A stretch of 64,000 bases of DNA from Onstottus_B arcticum (GTDB taxonomy: Bacteria; Acidobacteriota; Blastocatellia; UBA7656), in NCBI GenBank assembly GCA_038040485.1, contig JBBPIE010000005.1:62001-126000 (forward strand), written 5' to 3'. Below, one piece after another: positions 16,817 through 24,005 of this stretch. Position 1 is the stretch's first letter; each line of letters opens with the position of its first letter. Below the pieces are notes generated by a model that was not told the DNA's origin, did no database searches, and was given only the letters and a program-made list of their open reading frames with translations. The translations under genes and the position numbers were made by a program.

Positions 16817-17857
16817 CTAACGCGCCGCTGCCACTTCCACGGCGGGCGCAACCTCACGATCGACCGCCTGCGCGATCAATCTCAGCCGGCGAGTCAACTC
16901 TTCGAATTGATCGGGCAACAACGACTGAGCCCCGTCACACAACGCGTTCTCCGGATCGTTGTGCACCTCTATCAGCAACGCGTCCGCGCCCGCGGCAACC
17001 GCCGCCTGGGCGACGGGCGCAACCTTGTCACGCCGACCCGTGGCATGGCTGGGATCGGCCGCGACTGGAAGATGGGACAGCTTCTTGAAGACCGGTATCG
17101 CTGAAACGTCGAAGGTGTTTCGCAAGTAGGGCTCGAACGTGCGTATCCCGCGCTCGCAGAGTATTACCTCGTGGTTCCCGCCTGACATTATGTACTCAGC
17201 CGCGAGCAACGTTTCTTCGATAGTCGCAGCTGGTCCGCGCTTCAAGAGCACCGGTTTGTTGATGCGGCCCACTTCGCGCAGCAGATTGAAGTTCTGCATG
17301 TTGCGCGCGCCGATCTGAAGTATGTCCACGTGGCGGATGAATAGCGGAATCTGCGACGGTTCCATCACCTCGGACACCACCAGCAAATCGTATCGGTCGG
17401 CTGCTTGTCGGAGGAACTTCAAACCCTCTTCGCCAAGCCCCTGAAACGAATAAGGCGACGTCCGCGGCTTGAAGGCGCCGCCGCGAAGCACCTTGGCGCC
17501 GTTGCGCGCTACGATCTCGGCTATGGCCATCACCTGGTCGCGGCTCTCGACCGTGCAAGGCCCAGCCATCATGACCACTTCTTTCCCGCCGAACGTCACA
17601 TCCCCGATCTTGATTTGAGTTGGCTCCGCTTTGAAAGCTTTGCTCGCAAGCTTATATGGCGAAGTGATTCGAAGAACCTCTTTGACGCCGTCGAGCAGCT
17701 CGATGTCGCGCCAATCGATGGTACGATCGCCGACCGCGCCCAGCACCGTGTGGCGCACACCCGTCGAACGATGTATATCGAACCCCAGCTTGACCAGCTT
17801 GTCTATCACACCGGAGATCTGCTCCTCGGTAGCAGTCTCCTCCATCACGATGACCAT
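16817..17857 (-). CDS. aroF: 3-deoxy-7-phosphoheptulonate synthase (DAHP synthase)
   Basis: First enzyme of the shikimate pathway, joining phosphoenolpyruvate and erythrose 4-phosphate. The 346 residues include an N-terminal ferredoxin-like regulatory domain (VIVMEETATEEQISGVIDKL, residues 1-70) and a KdsA-like barrel with MMAGPCTVESRDQV, KPRTSPYSFQGLG, LQIGARNMQNF, LLKRG and VAADPSHATGRRD. This is the type Ib layout of Thermotoga and Bacillus enzymes, where the N-terminal domain or a partner chorismate mutase gives feedback control. A chorismate mutase gene lies 98 bp upstream on the same strand. The ATG at 17857 follows AGGAG. Confidence 0.95.
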   Translation of the reverse strand: MVIVMEETATEEQISGVIDKLVKLGFDIHRSTGVRHTVLGAVGDRTIDWRDIELLDGVKEVLRITSPYKLASKAFKAEPTQIKIGDVTFGGKEVVMMAGPCTVESRDQVMAIAEIVARNGAKVLRGGAFKPRTSPYSFQGLGEEGLKFLRQAADRYDLLVVSEVMEPSQIPLFIRHVDILQIGARNMQNFNLLREVGRINKPVLLKRGPAATIEETLLAAEYIMSGGNHEVILCERGIRTFEPYLRNTFDVSAIPVFKKLSHLPVAADPSHATGRRDKVAPVAQAAVAAGADALLIEVHNDPENALCDGAQSLLPDQFEELTRRLRLIAQAVDREVAPAVEVAAAR

Positions 17858-17955
17858 TATTCGCTCCTAAAACTGATTCGTTCCTAGTCCGCCGGCGGTC
17901 GATCCTCTCCGCGTCTCTGCGTTGAAACAGTGTTCCGGAATTCGAGGCCGCAAAG

Positions 17956-18279
17956 TCAGCCGCTTACTTTCTTCTTCCGCTTCGAATCTTCGCTCTTGCC
18001 GTCCTTCGATTCCTTCTCGACCGTTACTCGTTCGATGCGCCGAGACTCGTCGATGATTCTCTCAAACAAACGCCGGACGGCCTCTCGATCCAATGGCCCG
18101 CCGTTGACGCTGGTGACGTGAGCGATGACTTCCCTCTCACGATTTGGCGAATAGATCGCGAGCCCAAGCTCGCGCTTGATCCGCCCGAGCTCGATCGCGC
18201 ACTGCGAGCGCGCGTTGAGCAGTTTCACCAACTGCTCATCCAGCCGATCGATTTCGTCTCGCCAATCTTCGATGTTCAA
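17956..18279 (-). CDS. aroQ: Chorismate mutase, AroQ type
   Basis: Converts chorismate to prephenate. The 107 residues form the all-helical AroQ fold: RDEIDRLDEQLVKLLNARSQ (active-site Arg near residue 11), ELGRIKRELGL with the catalytic lysine, and the third helix RRLFERIIDESRRIE. The start is a TTG at 18279 behind AGG; an in-frame stop a little upstream excludes a longer protein. The C-terminal 18 residues are lysine/glutamate-rich. It is probably co-transcribed with aroF and may associate with it for feedback control. Upstream, where trpA would be expected next, a transposase and palindromic repeats intervene. Confidence 0.92.
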   Translation of the reverse strand: MNIEDWRDEIDRLDEQLVKLLNARSQCAIELGRIKRELGLAIYSPNREREVIAHVTSVNGGPLDREAVRRLFERIIDESRRIERVTVEKESKDGKSEDSKRKKKVSG

Positions 18280-18410
18280 GTCTTCAACCTATCACAGCCT
18301 ATGCCTAGCCGCTCGATTGCTTAGCAGCTCGACTGCTCCGCCGCCCGTCAGCACCCGCCTAGTTTATTCGCGCTAGCCCGCGGCGGCAATGACAACCGAA
18401 CGGTCTCGCG

Positions 18411-18794
18411 AACCCACGAAGTGGGTGCAGGAGTAAAGCCACGGCTGAGTCCGCGAACCCGTGGACAAGCGAGCGATCACGCAAACCCACGAAGTGGGTG
18501 AAGGAGTAGAGCCACGGGTGAGTCCGCGAACCCTTGGATAACGCCGAGCAGACACGCGAACCCACGAAGTGGGTGCAGGAGTAAAGCCACGGGTGAGTCC
18601 GCGAACCCGTGGTAGAGCGCGCAAACACGCAAACCCACGAAGTGGGTGAAGGAGTAAAGCCACGGGTGAGTCCGCGAACCCGTGGACAAGCGAGCGGTCA
18701 CGCGAACCCACGAAGTGGGTGAAGGAGTAAAGCCACGGGTGAGTCCGCGAACCCGTGGACAAGCGAGCAGTCACGCGAACCCACGAAGTGGGTG
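18411..18794. repeat. Tandem palindromic repeat (REP/BIME-like) array
   Basis: Five units with periods 73, 75, 73, 73 and 73 bp and a sixth partial unit; AACCCACGAAGTGGGT begins at 18411, 18484, 18559, 18632, 18705 and 18778. Each unit has two hairpins: ACCCACgaaGTGGGT, and CCACGGGT with complement ACCCGTGG around a 10-base loop, separated by a GGAGTAAAG-type spacer. The array ends 8 bp from the stop of the transposase gene, as in REP arrays around RAYT genes. There are no variable spacers, so it is not CRISPR. Confidence 0.85.
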
Positions 18795-18801
18795 CCGGCC
18801 C

Positions 18802-19254
18802 TCAATCCCACAGATACTCCTCGTCGTACTCGATCCCATGCGCATCGAGTAGCGCGATGAACTCTTCCTTGAAGGACACCCGCTGGTGATGCACCTGCTG
18901 ATTTGCGATGTAGTGCTCAACCTTGTCAACTTGCGATTGGCTCACGCTAAACGCGCCGTATCCACTCTGCCAGGCAAACCCGCGCAGAGAATAGAATGTA
19001 CGATGAATCCAGCCAGAGGAATTCGCTTTGATTGCGCGCAGCACATCCGACACGGCCTTATCTTGCTTGAGCTTTGCCAGTATGTGTATGTGATCGGGGC
19101 ACCCGTTGATGCTGATGCCTACTCCGCCCTCCGAGCGAATAGCCCCTCCGACATATGGGTACAGTCGCGTGCTGATTTCCGTATCCAACCAGGGTTGACG
19201 TTCCTTCGTGGAGAACACGATGTGGTAAAGCAGATTTGTATGAGAGTGTCCCAT
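18802..19254 (-). CDS. IS200-like / REP-associated tyrosine transposase (RAYT)
   Basis: 150-residue Y1 HUH transposase. The ATG at 19254 starts the usual MGHSHTNLLYHIVFSTKERQ; a longer in-frame extension upstream reads through a palindromic repeat and is discarded. The HUH metal motif is GCPDHIHIL, and the catalytic tyrosine is likely the one in HYIANQQVHHQ. AWQSGYGAFSVS is a typical family segment. The gene is bracketed by hairpin repeats of one family on both sides (18411-18794; 19320-19342; 19487-19606), the arrangement of RAYT genes that mobilise REP sequences. A plain IS200 element is the alternative. All core motifs are present, so it could be active. Confidence 0.9.
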   Translation of the reverse strand: MGHSHTNLLYHIVFSTKERQPWLDTEISTRLYPYVGGAIRSEGGVGISINGCPDHIHILAKLKQDKAVSDVLRAIKANSSGWIHRTFYSLRGFAWQSGYGAFSVSQSQVDKVEHYIANQQVHHQRVSFKEEFIALLDAHGIEYDEEYLWD

Positions 19255-19319
19255 TCTTCGATCTAACGCTCTCAGGTCACAACATCCACCACCAGGGGTT
19301 TGTGTCGCTTCCTCATGCC

Positions 19320-19606
19320 CACGGGTGAGTCCGCGAACCCGTAGACCAGGGCGAGCCAACAAAGGCTATCAGAACGGCAGCGCCCTTGTACGTCAAGCCT
19401 GACCCGGCGTTTCGTTCATACGGAGTCCGCTCGATGCCCGTCACCCTCTTCGAGGGTTCTGGCGGGTTGCCTTCGGGTTATCCACGCGTTCGCGGGCTCA
19501 CCCGTGGCTACACTCCGTCACCCACTTCGTGGGTTCGCGTGTCTCTGCGCACTTGACCACGGGTTCGCAGACTCACCCGTGGCTTTACCCCGGCATCCCT
19601 TCGGGA
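19320..19606. repeat. Inverted and degenerate copies of the palindromic repeat
   Basis: A single CACGGGT hairpin at 19320-19342 just upstream of the transposase gene, then inverted copies at about 19487-19606 (ACCCGTGGCTACACTCC, CACCCACTTCGTGGGTTCGC, CCACGGGTTCGCAGACTC). A further degenerate hairpin, GGCATCCCTTCGGGAT, follows at 19592-19607. The rest of 19383-19486 shows nothing recognisable. Confidence 0.75.
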
Positions 19607-19638
19607 TTTTACATTCCATCGCTCATGAGAGGTTGGCT

Positions 19639-20442
19639 TTATGATTGTGTGGAACGACTCGATACCAACCATCGAGCGAGCGCGCCGACCTTCTCGACCA
19701 GAGCCGGATCCGTCGCGTTCTGTTCGATCTCGGCGACGATTCGACTCCCGACTACGGCGGCGTCCGCGTGTTGCCAGACCTCATTGACCTGCTCTGGTGT
19801 TGAGATTCCGAACCCTACGGCTACCGGCAGATCGGTGAATCGGCGAACTCGCTGGACGAGACTCGCCGCCGCTTCAGACAAGCTCTGTTGAACTCCGGTC
19901 ACACCCGTTCGTGAGACCGCGTACACAAACCCGGTGCTGGCTTCGCTGATGAGCTTGAGCCGCTCGTCGGTGCTTGTAGGCGCTATCAGAAAGATCAAGT
20001 CAATCCCCGCCGCCCGCACGGCCGCTCCAAACTCATCAGCTTCTTCCGGCACAAGGTCAGTCGCGAGCACCCCATCAACACCCGCGCTTCGAAGCTCATC
20101 TCCGAGCCGTTCAATCCCGATCGACAGAAGCGGGTTCAAGTAGCTGAACAGGACTATCGGCACTTCGCTCTGCATGCGCACTCGCCTCACGAGTTCGAGG
20201 CAGTCACGCACACTGACCTTATGAGCAAGCGCCCGCTCGGAAGCTCTTTGAATCACGGGCCCATCCGCCATCGGATCAGAGAACGGGACCCCGAGTTCGA
20301 TGATGTCCGCCCCGCTGCCTTCGAGTTCGAGAATGATCTGCTCGGTCGCTTCAAGAGAGGGATCTCCGGCGGTGATGTACGGGATGAAGCCCTTAAGCTC
20401 CTTTGGGTTCAACTCTCTGAAGCAACGTACAATGCGGTTCAC
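19639..20442 (-). CDS. trpA: Tryptophan synthase alpha subunit
   Basis: Cleaves indole-3-glycerol phosphate to indole, which passes to TrpB. The 267 residues carry GFIPYITAGDPS, the catalytic glutamate in IIELGVPFSDPMADGPVIQ, the catalytic aspartate region GVDGVLATDLVPEEA, VYAVSRTGVTG and the phosphate loop VAVGFGIS. The start is GTG at 20442 behind GAGGATAA. It is normally adjacent to trpB, as a trpBA pair; here two TIR-domain genes on the other strand separate them by about 1.1 kb. The gene itself looks intact. Confidence 0.95.
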   Translation of the reverse strand: MNRIVRCFRELNPKELKGFIPYITAGDPSLEATEQIILELEGSGADIIELGVPFSDPMADGPVIQRASERALAHKVSVRDCLELVRRVRMQSEVPIVLFSYLNPLLSIGIERLGDELRSAGVDGVLATDLVPEEADEFGAAVRAAGIDLIFLIAPTSTDERLKLISEASTGFVYAVSRTGVTGVQQSLSEAAASLVQRVRRFTDLPVAVGFGISTPEQVNEVWQHADAAVVGSRIVAEIEQNATDPALVEKVGALARWLVSSRSTQS

Positions 20443-20652
20443 TTATCCTCAGGGGCGACTTGAGATCGCTTAAGCGGCAATTAACGGGCACAGAAAAACT
20501 ACTTCTCCGTTTGACCTTGCGTCAACCTCGGAAGTCGTTTGCTAGCCGACCTGAATATGCTCAGAATACCTTGACCTTCATGCGTCCCCCTGATATTGGT
20601 TCGCATCGGACATTGCGCAGCCAAACACGTTTCGGAGTGAAGCGTTAGAAGA

Positions 20653-21078
20653 ATGACGGAACGAAGGAAACCCAAATCCGCTTACCTCGTGTTCATTAGC
20701 CATTCGGCCCGAGACCAATGGGTGGCCAGGCAAATGGCCCGCGCTATCGAGGGAAAGGGGAGGCCCTACAGAGTCAAGTCCTTCTTGGATGAGAAGGACG
20801 TTGAGAGCGGAGATCACATACATGAATCGATAAGGGACAGCATACGCGGCTGTGACGAGTTCATAGTCTTACTGACTCGCAGGTCAGCATCTCGCGCGTG
20901 GGTCCTTATCGAGATGGGGGCAGCTTGGGTTCTGCGAAAACGCATAGTCGCCGTGATGGAAGACGTGACACCGGAAGAGCTGCCGGATATAATCTTTCCT
21001 TATAAGGCAGTCGACATTAACAGGTTCGATGAGTACGTTGCAGAAATAATGCGGCGAGCTAAGAGAAAGAGGGAATGA
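20653..21078 (+). CDS. Stand-alone TIR-domain protein, first of a pair
   Basis: 141 residues, almost wholly a TIR domain: first strand YLVFISHSARDQWVARQMA, BB-loop-like FLDEKDVESGDHIHESIRDSI, then DEFIVLLTRRSASRAWVLIEMGAAW. The glutamate at about residue 87 is where NAD-consuming TIR enzymes keep the catalytic residue. No membrane segment or other domain is present. The next gene, also TIR, starts 3 bp after its stop, so they are co-translated. The pair lies antisense between trpA and trpB. Bacterial TIR proteins often act in anti-phage defence by cleaving NAD or making signal nucleotides; that role here is inference. Confidence 0.88.
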   Translation: MTERRKPKSAYLVFISHSARDQWVARQMARAIEGKGRPYRVKSFLDEKDVESGDHIHESIRDSIRGCDEFIVLLTRRSASRAWVLIEMGAAWVLRKRIVAVMEDVTPEELPDIIFPYKAVDINRFDEYVAEIMRRAKRKRE

Positions 21079-21081
21079 AGC

Positions 21082-21522
21082 ATGAGCAAAACGGGACCGA
21101 GTGTCTTCATAAGTTATGTTCAGCGGGACCGAGCTCTTGGCGAGCTAGTGATCCGATCAATCAGACGCCGCAGACCCGACATTCAAGTACTTAGTCATTT
21201 CGAACTCTCCGCTGCTGAACCTTGGGTAGAAAAGGTCCGTGACTGGATATCCCGATGCAAGCTTTTTATGGTTCTGCTTACGCCGAACTCGGTAGAATCC
21301 GACAACGTTCTAACTGAAGTCGGAGCAGCTTGGGGCTTAGGGAAGCCGATCCTCAAAATTGTCCCGATCGAGTACGTTTTAGGCGACCAACTTCCGATAA
21401 GCCTGTTCGGACAGCCTACCTTGCGGTTAGAAGAAATTGAGGAATCTGAAGCCCTCGATCACATCCTCTACCGCTACGTTGGAAGCCGCGAATCGGAAAT
21501 TCCCGCGGAGACGGTTGCATAA
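21082..21522 (+). CDS. Stand-alone TIR-domain protein, second of a pair
   Basis: 146 residues with a second, divergent TIR domain: SVFISYVQRDRALGELVIRS, then WVEKVRDWISRCKLFMVLLT and NSVESDNVLTEVGAAWGLGK. The putative catalytic glutamate is at about residue 79. The usual BB-loop aspartate/glycine signature is weak (HFELSAAEPWVE). The C-terminal 40 residues (RLEEIEESEALDHILYRYVG) add a short helix. The ATG follows GAGGGA inside the end of the first TIR gene. Two unlike TIR domains made together could form a hetero-oligomer, or one could sense and the other act. Confidence 0.85.
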   Translation: MSKTGPSVFISYVQRDRALGELVIRSIRRRRPDIQVLSHFELSAAEPWVEKVRDWISRCKLFMVLLTPNSVESDNVLTEVGAAWGLGKPILKIVPIEYVLGDQLPISLFGQPTLRLEEIEESEALDHILYRYVGSRESEIPAETVA

Positions 21523-21542
21523 GGCTGAAGCTTTCAGCAGCC

Positions 21543-22763
21543 CTACGGCTGCGGTGTTTTAAGATCCCCCGCGACGGTGTTCACGTCCTTATCGCCACGA
21601 CCCGACAAATTCACAACGATCACCTGCTCGCTAGTCATCGAAGGCGTCACCTTCACCACTTCAGCTATCGCGTGAGCGCTTTCGAGCGCCGGGATTATTC
21701 CTTCAAGTCGTGCTAACAACTGAAACGCTTCGAGCGCTTCCGTATCGCTTGCTTTCGAATAACTTATCCGTCCGATGTCGTGTAAGTAAGCGTGCTCCGG
21801 GCCGATCGCCGAATAGTCCAATCCCGCAGAAACCGAGTGAGTAGTCGATATCTGGCCGTTCTCGTCTTGAAGGATGTAGCTCCGAGTCCCTTGAAGCACG
21901 CCCGGGCTTCCACCGCTGAAGCGCGCCGCGTGCTCGCCGAGCGCATCGCCTCGGCCGCCCGCTTCGACTCCGATCATTCGCACGCTTTCGTCGGCTATGA
22001 ACTCGTGGAACAAGCCTATCGAGTTGCTCCCACCTCCAACGCAAGCGATCAACACATCTGGCAAGCGGCCTTCTAGCTCGAGTATCTGCTTGCGAGCTTC
22101 GCGGCCGATGACCGATTGAAAGTCGCGCACCATCACCGGATAAGGATGAGGCCCCATCACCGAGCCCAGCAGGTAATAAGTGTCGGCGACGTTCGTGACC
22201 CAGTCGCGCAGCGCTTCGTTGATCGCGTCTTTGAGCGTGCGGCTGCCGGACTCGACGCCGACGACTTCCGCGCCGAGCAGTCGCATTCGAAAGACGTTCA
22301 GCTCCTGTCGCCGCATGTCTTCGGTGCCCATGTAGACGACGCACTTCAAGTCCATCAGCGCGCACACGGTCGCCGTAGCCACGCCGTGCTGACCCGCACC
22401 CGTCTCGGCGATGATTCTAGTCTTGCCCATTCGCCTCGCGAGCAACGCTTGTCCGACCGCGTTGTTGATCTTGTGAGCGCCGGTGTGACAGAGGTCTTCG
22501 CGCTTGAGGTAGATTCGCGCGCCGCCGAGATGCTCAGTGAGCCGTCCGGCTAGCATCAGCGGAGTCGGCCGCCCGACGTAGTTAACGAGAAGGTATTCGA
22601 GTTCGCGTTGAAAAGCTGGATCGCGTTGAGCTTGGTGATAAGCCTCGATCAACTCTTCGATCGAGTGCATGAGCGTCTCAGGCACAAACCTCCCGCCGTA
22701 AGCGCCGAAGTGCCCCTGCGCGTCAGGCATTTGATATTCAGTTGGAGTTTTGGTCTTGCTCAT
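21543..22763 (-). CDS. trpB: Tryptophan synthase beta subunit
   Basis: Pyridoxal-phosphate enzyme joining indole and serine to make tryptophan. It has about 406 residues with GHFGAYGGRFVPETLM at the N-terminus, the PLP lysine in REDLCHTGAHKINNA, AETGAGQHGVATATVCA, GGGSNSIGLFHEF (phosphate loop) and NLSGRGDKDV. The ATG at 22763 is preceded by GGGGA; a TTG two codons upstream is an alternative start. This is the TrpB1 form that pairs with TrpA. Its partner trpA lies downstream beyond the antisense TIR pair, so the two are probably transcribed separately or through antisense genes. Confidence 0.95.
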   Translation of the reverse strand: MSKTKTPTEYQMPDAQGHFGAYGGRFVPETLMHSIEELIEAYHQAQRDPAFQRELEYLLVNYVGRPTPLMLAGRLTEHLGGARIYLKREDLCHTGAHKINNAVGQALLARRMGKTRIIAETGAGQHGVATATVCALMDLKCVVYMGTEDMRRQELNVFRMRLLGAEVVGVESGSRTLKDAINEALRDWVTNVADTYYLLGSVMGPHPYPVMVRDFQSVIGREARKQILELEGRLPDVLIACVGGGSNSIGLFHEFIADESVRMIGVEAGGRGDALGEHAARFSGGSPGVLQGTRSYILQDENGQISTTHSVSAGLDYSAIGPEHAYLHDIGRISYSKASDTEALEAFQLLARLEGIIPALESAHAIAEVVKVTPSMTSEQVIVVNLSGRGDKDVNTVAGDLKTPQP

Positions 22764-22814
22764 GCCCAATTCCCCGATCAGTCACGCGCACGCGCTCCAC
22801 GTTGGCGATTCTGT

Positions 22815-22928
22815 ATCCGTGCAAATCCGTCGAATCGGTTTAATCCGTGGTCTATACGCCACTATCAACTGGATACTTCCGAAAGCATAGACCACGGATG
22901 ACACGGATTCGACGGATTTGCACGGATT
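22815..22928. repeat. Imperfect inverted repeat, ATCCGTG...CACGGAT
   Basis: Arms ATCCGTGCAAATCCGTCGAA and complement TTCGACGGATTTGCACGGAT, with inner arms CCGTGGTCTAT / ATAGACCACGG, form a long hairpin in the gap between trpB and the cytochrome gene. Both flanking genes are on the minus strand, so it lies upstream of trpB and downstream of cytochrome c. Confidence 0.75.
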
Positions 22929-22993
22929 CCTTACTGAGTTGATCGCTAGCGAAACGCCCAATACACGTCTCTCGTGGACAATTTCGGCGGCCG

Positions 22994-23425
22994 TTATTTC
23001 TTAGGACTCAAGCTTCGGATGAAATTCACCATTTGCCAGATTTGTTTTTCGGTCAGCTTGTCTTTGTAAGACTCCATGTCGCTGCTGGTCCCGTCACGAA
23101 TGACTACGAATATCTCGCCATCACTCGAACCATGGTCCCAGGTCTCGTCGACAAGGTTGGAAGGCGTCCCACCGGCAAGCGCCATCGAGCCGTCGCCTTT
23201 GCCGGCTTGGCCGTGGCACGAGGCGCAATGAAGCAGATAGACCTTTCGGCCTTCTGCAATTGATGACTCGTCGCCTGGAACAGGGTTCTTCAGCTTCTGC
23301 GCTTCCGGATGTCGGTGAGGCGTGGAAGGATGCTTTTCTTGCGCGAAAGCAAAACTAAAAAGGCAAAGGACAAAAGTGAGACTCGCAAATCTGTACGCCT
23401 TCCCTTTTCCTTTTTCATTCTTCAT
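22994..23425 (-). CDS. Secreted c-type cytochrome
   Basis: 143-residue monohaem cytochrome c. A signal peptide (YRFASLTFVLCLFSFAFAQ) is followed by a histidine/proline-rich stretch, then the haem motif CASCH within EGRKVYLLHCASCHGQAGKG and a distal methionine, probably in DMESYKDKLTEKQIWQMVNF. The ATG follows GGAGTAACCC. It lies 3 bp after the stop of the 157-residue gene and downstream of the Tat-exported thiamine-diphosphate enzyme, all on one strand. It could accept electrons from that enzyme, which is inference from position. Confidence 0.92.
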   Translation of the reverse strand: MKNEKGKGKAYRFASLTFVLCLFSFAFAQEKHPSTPHRHPEAQKLKNPVPGDESSIAEGRKVYLLHCASCHGQAGKGDGSMALAGGTPSNLVDETWDHGSSDGEIFVVIRDGTSSDMESYKDKLTEKQIWQMVNFIRSLSPKK

Positions 23426-23428
23426 GGG

Positions 23429-23902
23429 TTACTCCTGCGGCAGGTCGAAGTTCTCGGTCATGTAGTCGGCATACTTGTCGCTGAGTTGAACGAATATCTC
23501 GTGCGCCAGGTTAACCAGCTTGTTCAATCCGTACTCGTACCGGTTGTTCCTGACCGTGAGTGTTATTGAAACCTCGCCTCGCCGGTTAGCGCAAACCACT
23601 TCGGCATAACGCGGCTCGACGCGACGGTGCTTCGGTACGCTGCGATCGGATCGGCTCTTCACGAAGCGACTCAGGTCCGAGTACATCATCGACTTCGATG
23701 ACACATTCGGAAGAAGTTTGTTGAAACTCAAGACGTGGTTCTCGACGTCGAGACTGAATTCCAGAGGCCGATTGCCGAGCCAGACAAACCTGAAAGCTCG
23801 CTTGCCGTTTCGAGCTTTCACTTCATCGAATCCACGAAAGACTCCTCGATCGGCGTACGCCTGAAGTCCTTTTCTAACTATGTCGAGAGGTTCTATCGGC
23901 AC
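23429..23902 (-). CDS. Conserved protein of unknown function
   Basis: 157 residues, soluble, no signal peptide; family not recognised. It has a mixed pattern: AFRFVWLGNRPLEFSLDVEN, a basic middle (KSRSDRSVPKHRRVEPRYAE) and a C-terminal helix (LNKLVNLAHEIFVQLSDKYADYM). The start is GTG at 23902 with only a weak ribosome site. It is translationally linked to the cytochrome c gene (3 bp gap) and lies 103 bp downstream of the thiamine-diphosphate enzyme. Confidence 0.7.
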   Translation of the reverse strand: MPIEPLDIVRKGLQAYADRGVFRGFDEVKARNGKRAFRFVWLGNRPLEFSLDVENHVLSFNKLLPNVSSKSMMYSDLSRFVKSRSDRSVPKHRRVEPRYAEVVCANRRGEVSITLTVRNNRYEYGLNKLVNLAHEIFVQLSDKYADYMTENFDLPQE

Positions 23903-23974
23903 GTTATTTACTCAAACTCTCAGCAGCAACAAGAATCAAAGGCCTTCCTGCTGCTTGGTTGCGTGTGAGAAGAC

Positions 23975-23999
23975 GCAGGCAGGATGCCTGCGCTCCCAG
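23975..23999. repeat. Half copy of the CGCTCCCAG repeat
   Basis: Single arm, GCAGGATGCCTGCGCTCCCA, of the family seen complete at 9898 and 37683, located in the 103-bp gap below the thiamine-diphosphate enzyme gene. Confidence 0.55.
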
Positions 24000-24005
24000 G
24001 GGCAA

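Larger units (their letters stand above)
18411..19606. mobile_element. Transposase with flanking palindromic repeats (REPtron-like locus)
   Basis: The transposase gene and hairpin repeats of one family on both its sides form one unit inserted between aroQ and trpA. On the 3' side of the transposase the repeats are in tandem; on the 5' side they are fewer and in inverted orientation. Exact ends cannot be fixed from one sequence. Confidence 0.65.

Noticed and set aside
18373..18774. Open minus-strand frame of 133 codons across the hairpin array
   Set aside because: It is only the translation of the repeat unit, and other frames across the same repeats are equally open.
18411..18794. Regular repeats suggesting a CRISPR array
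   Set aside because: The whole 73-bp unit is repeated with no variable spacers, each unit has two hairpins, no cas genes are near, and a RAYT-like transposase is adjacent.
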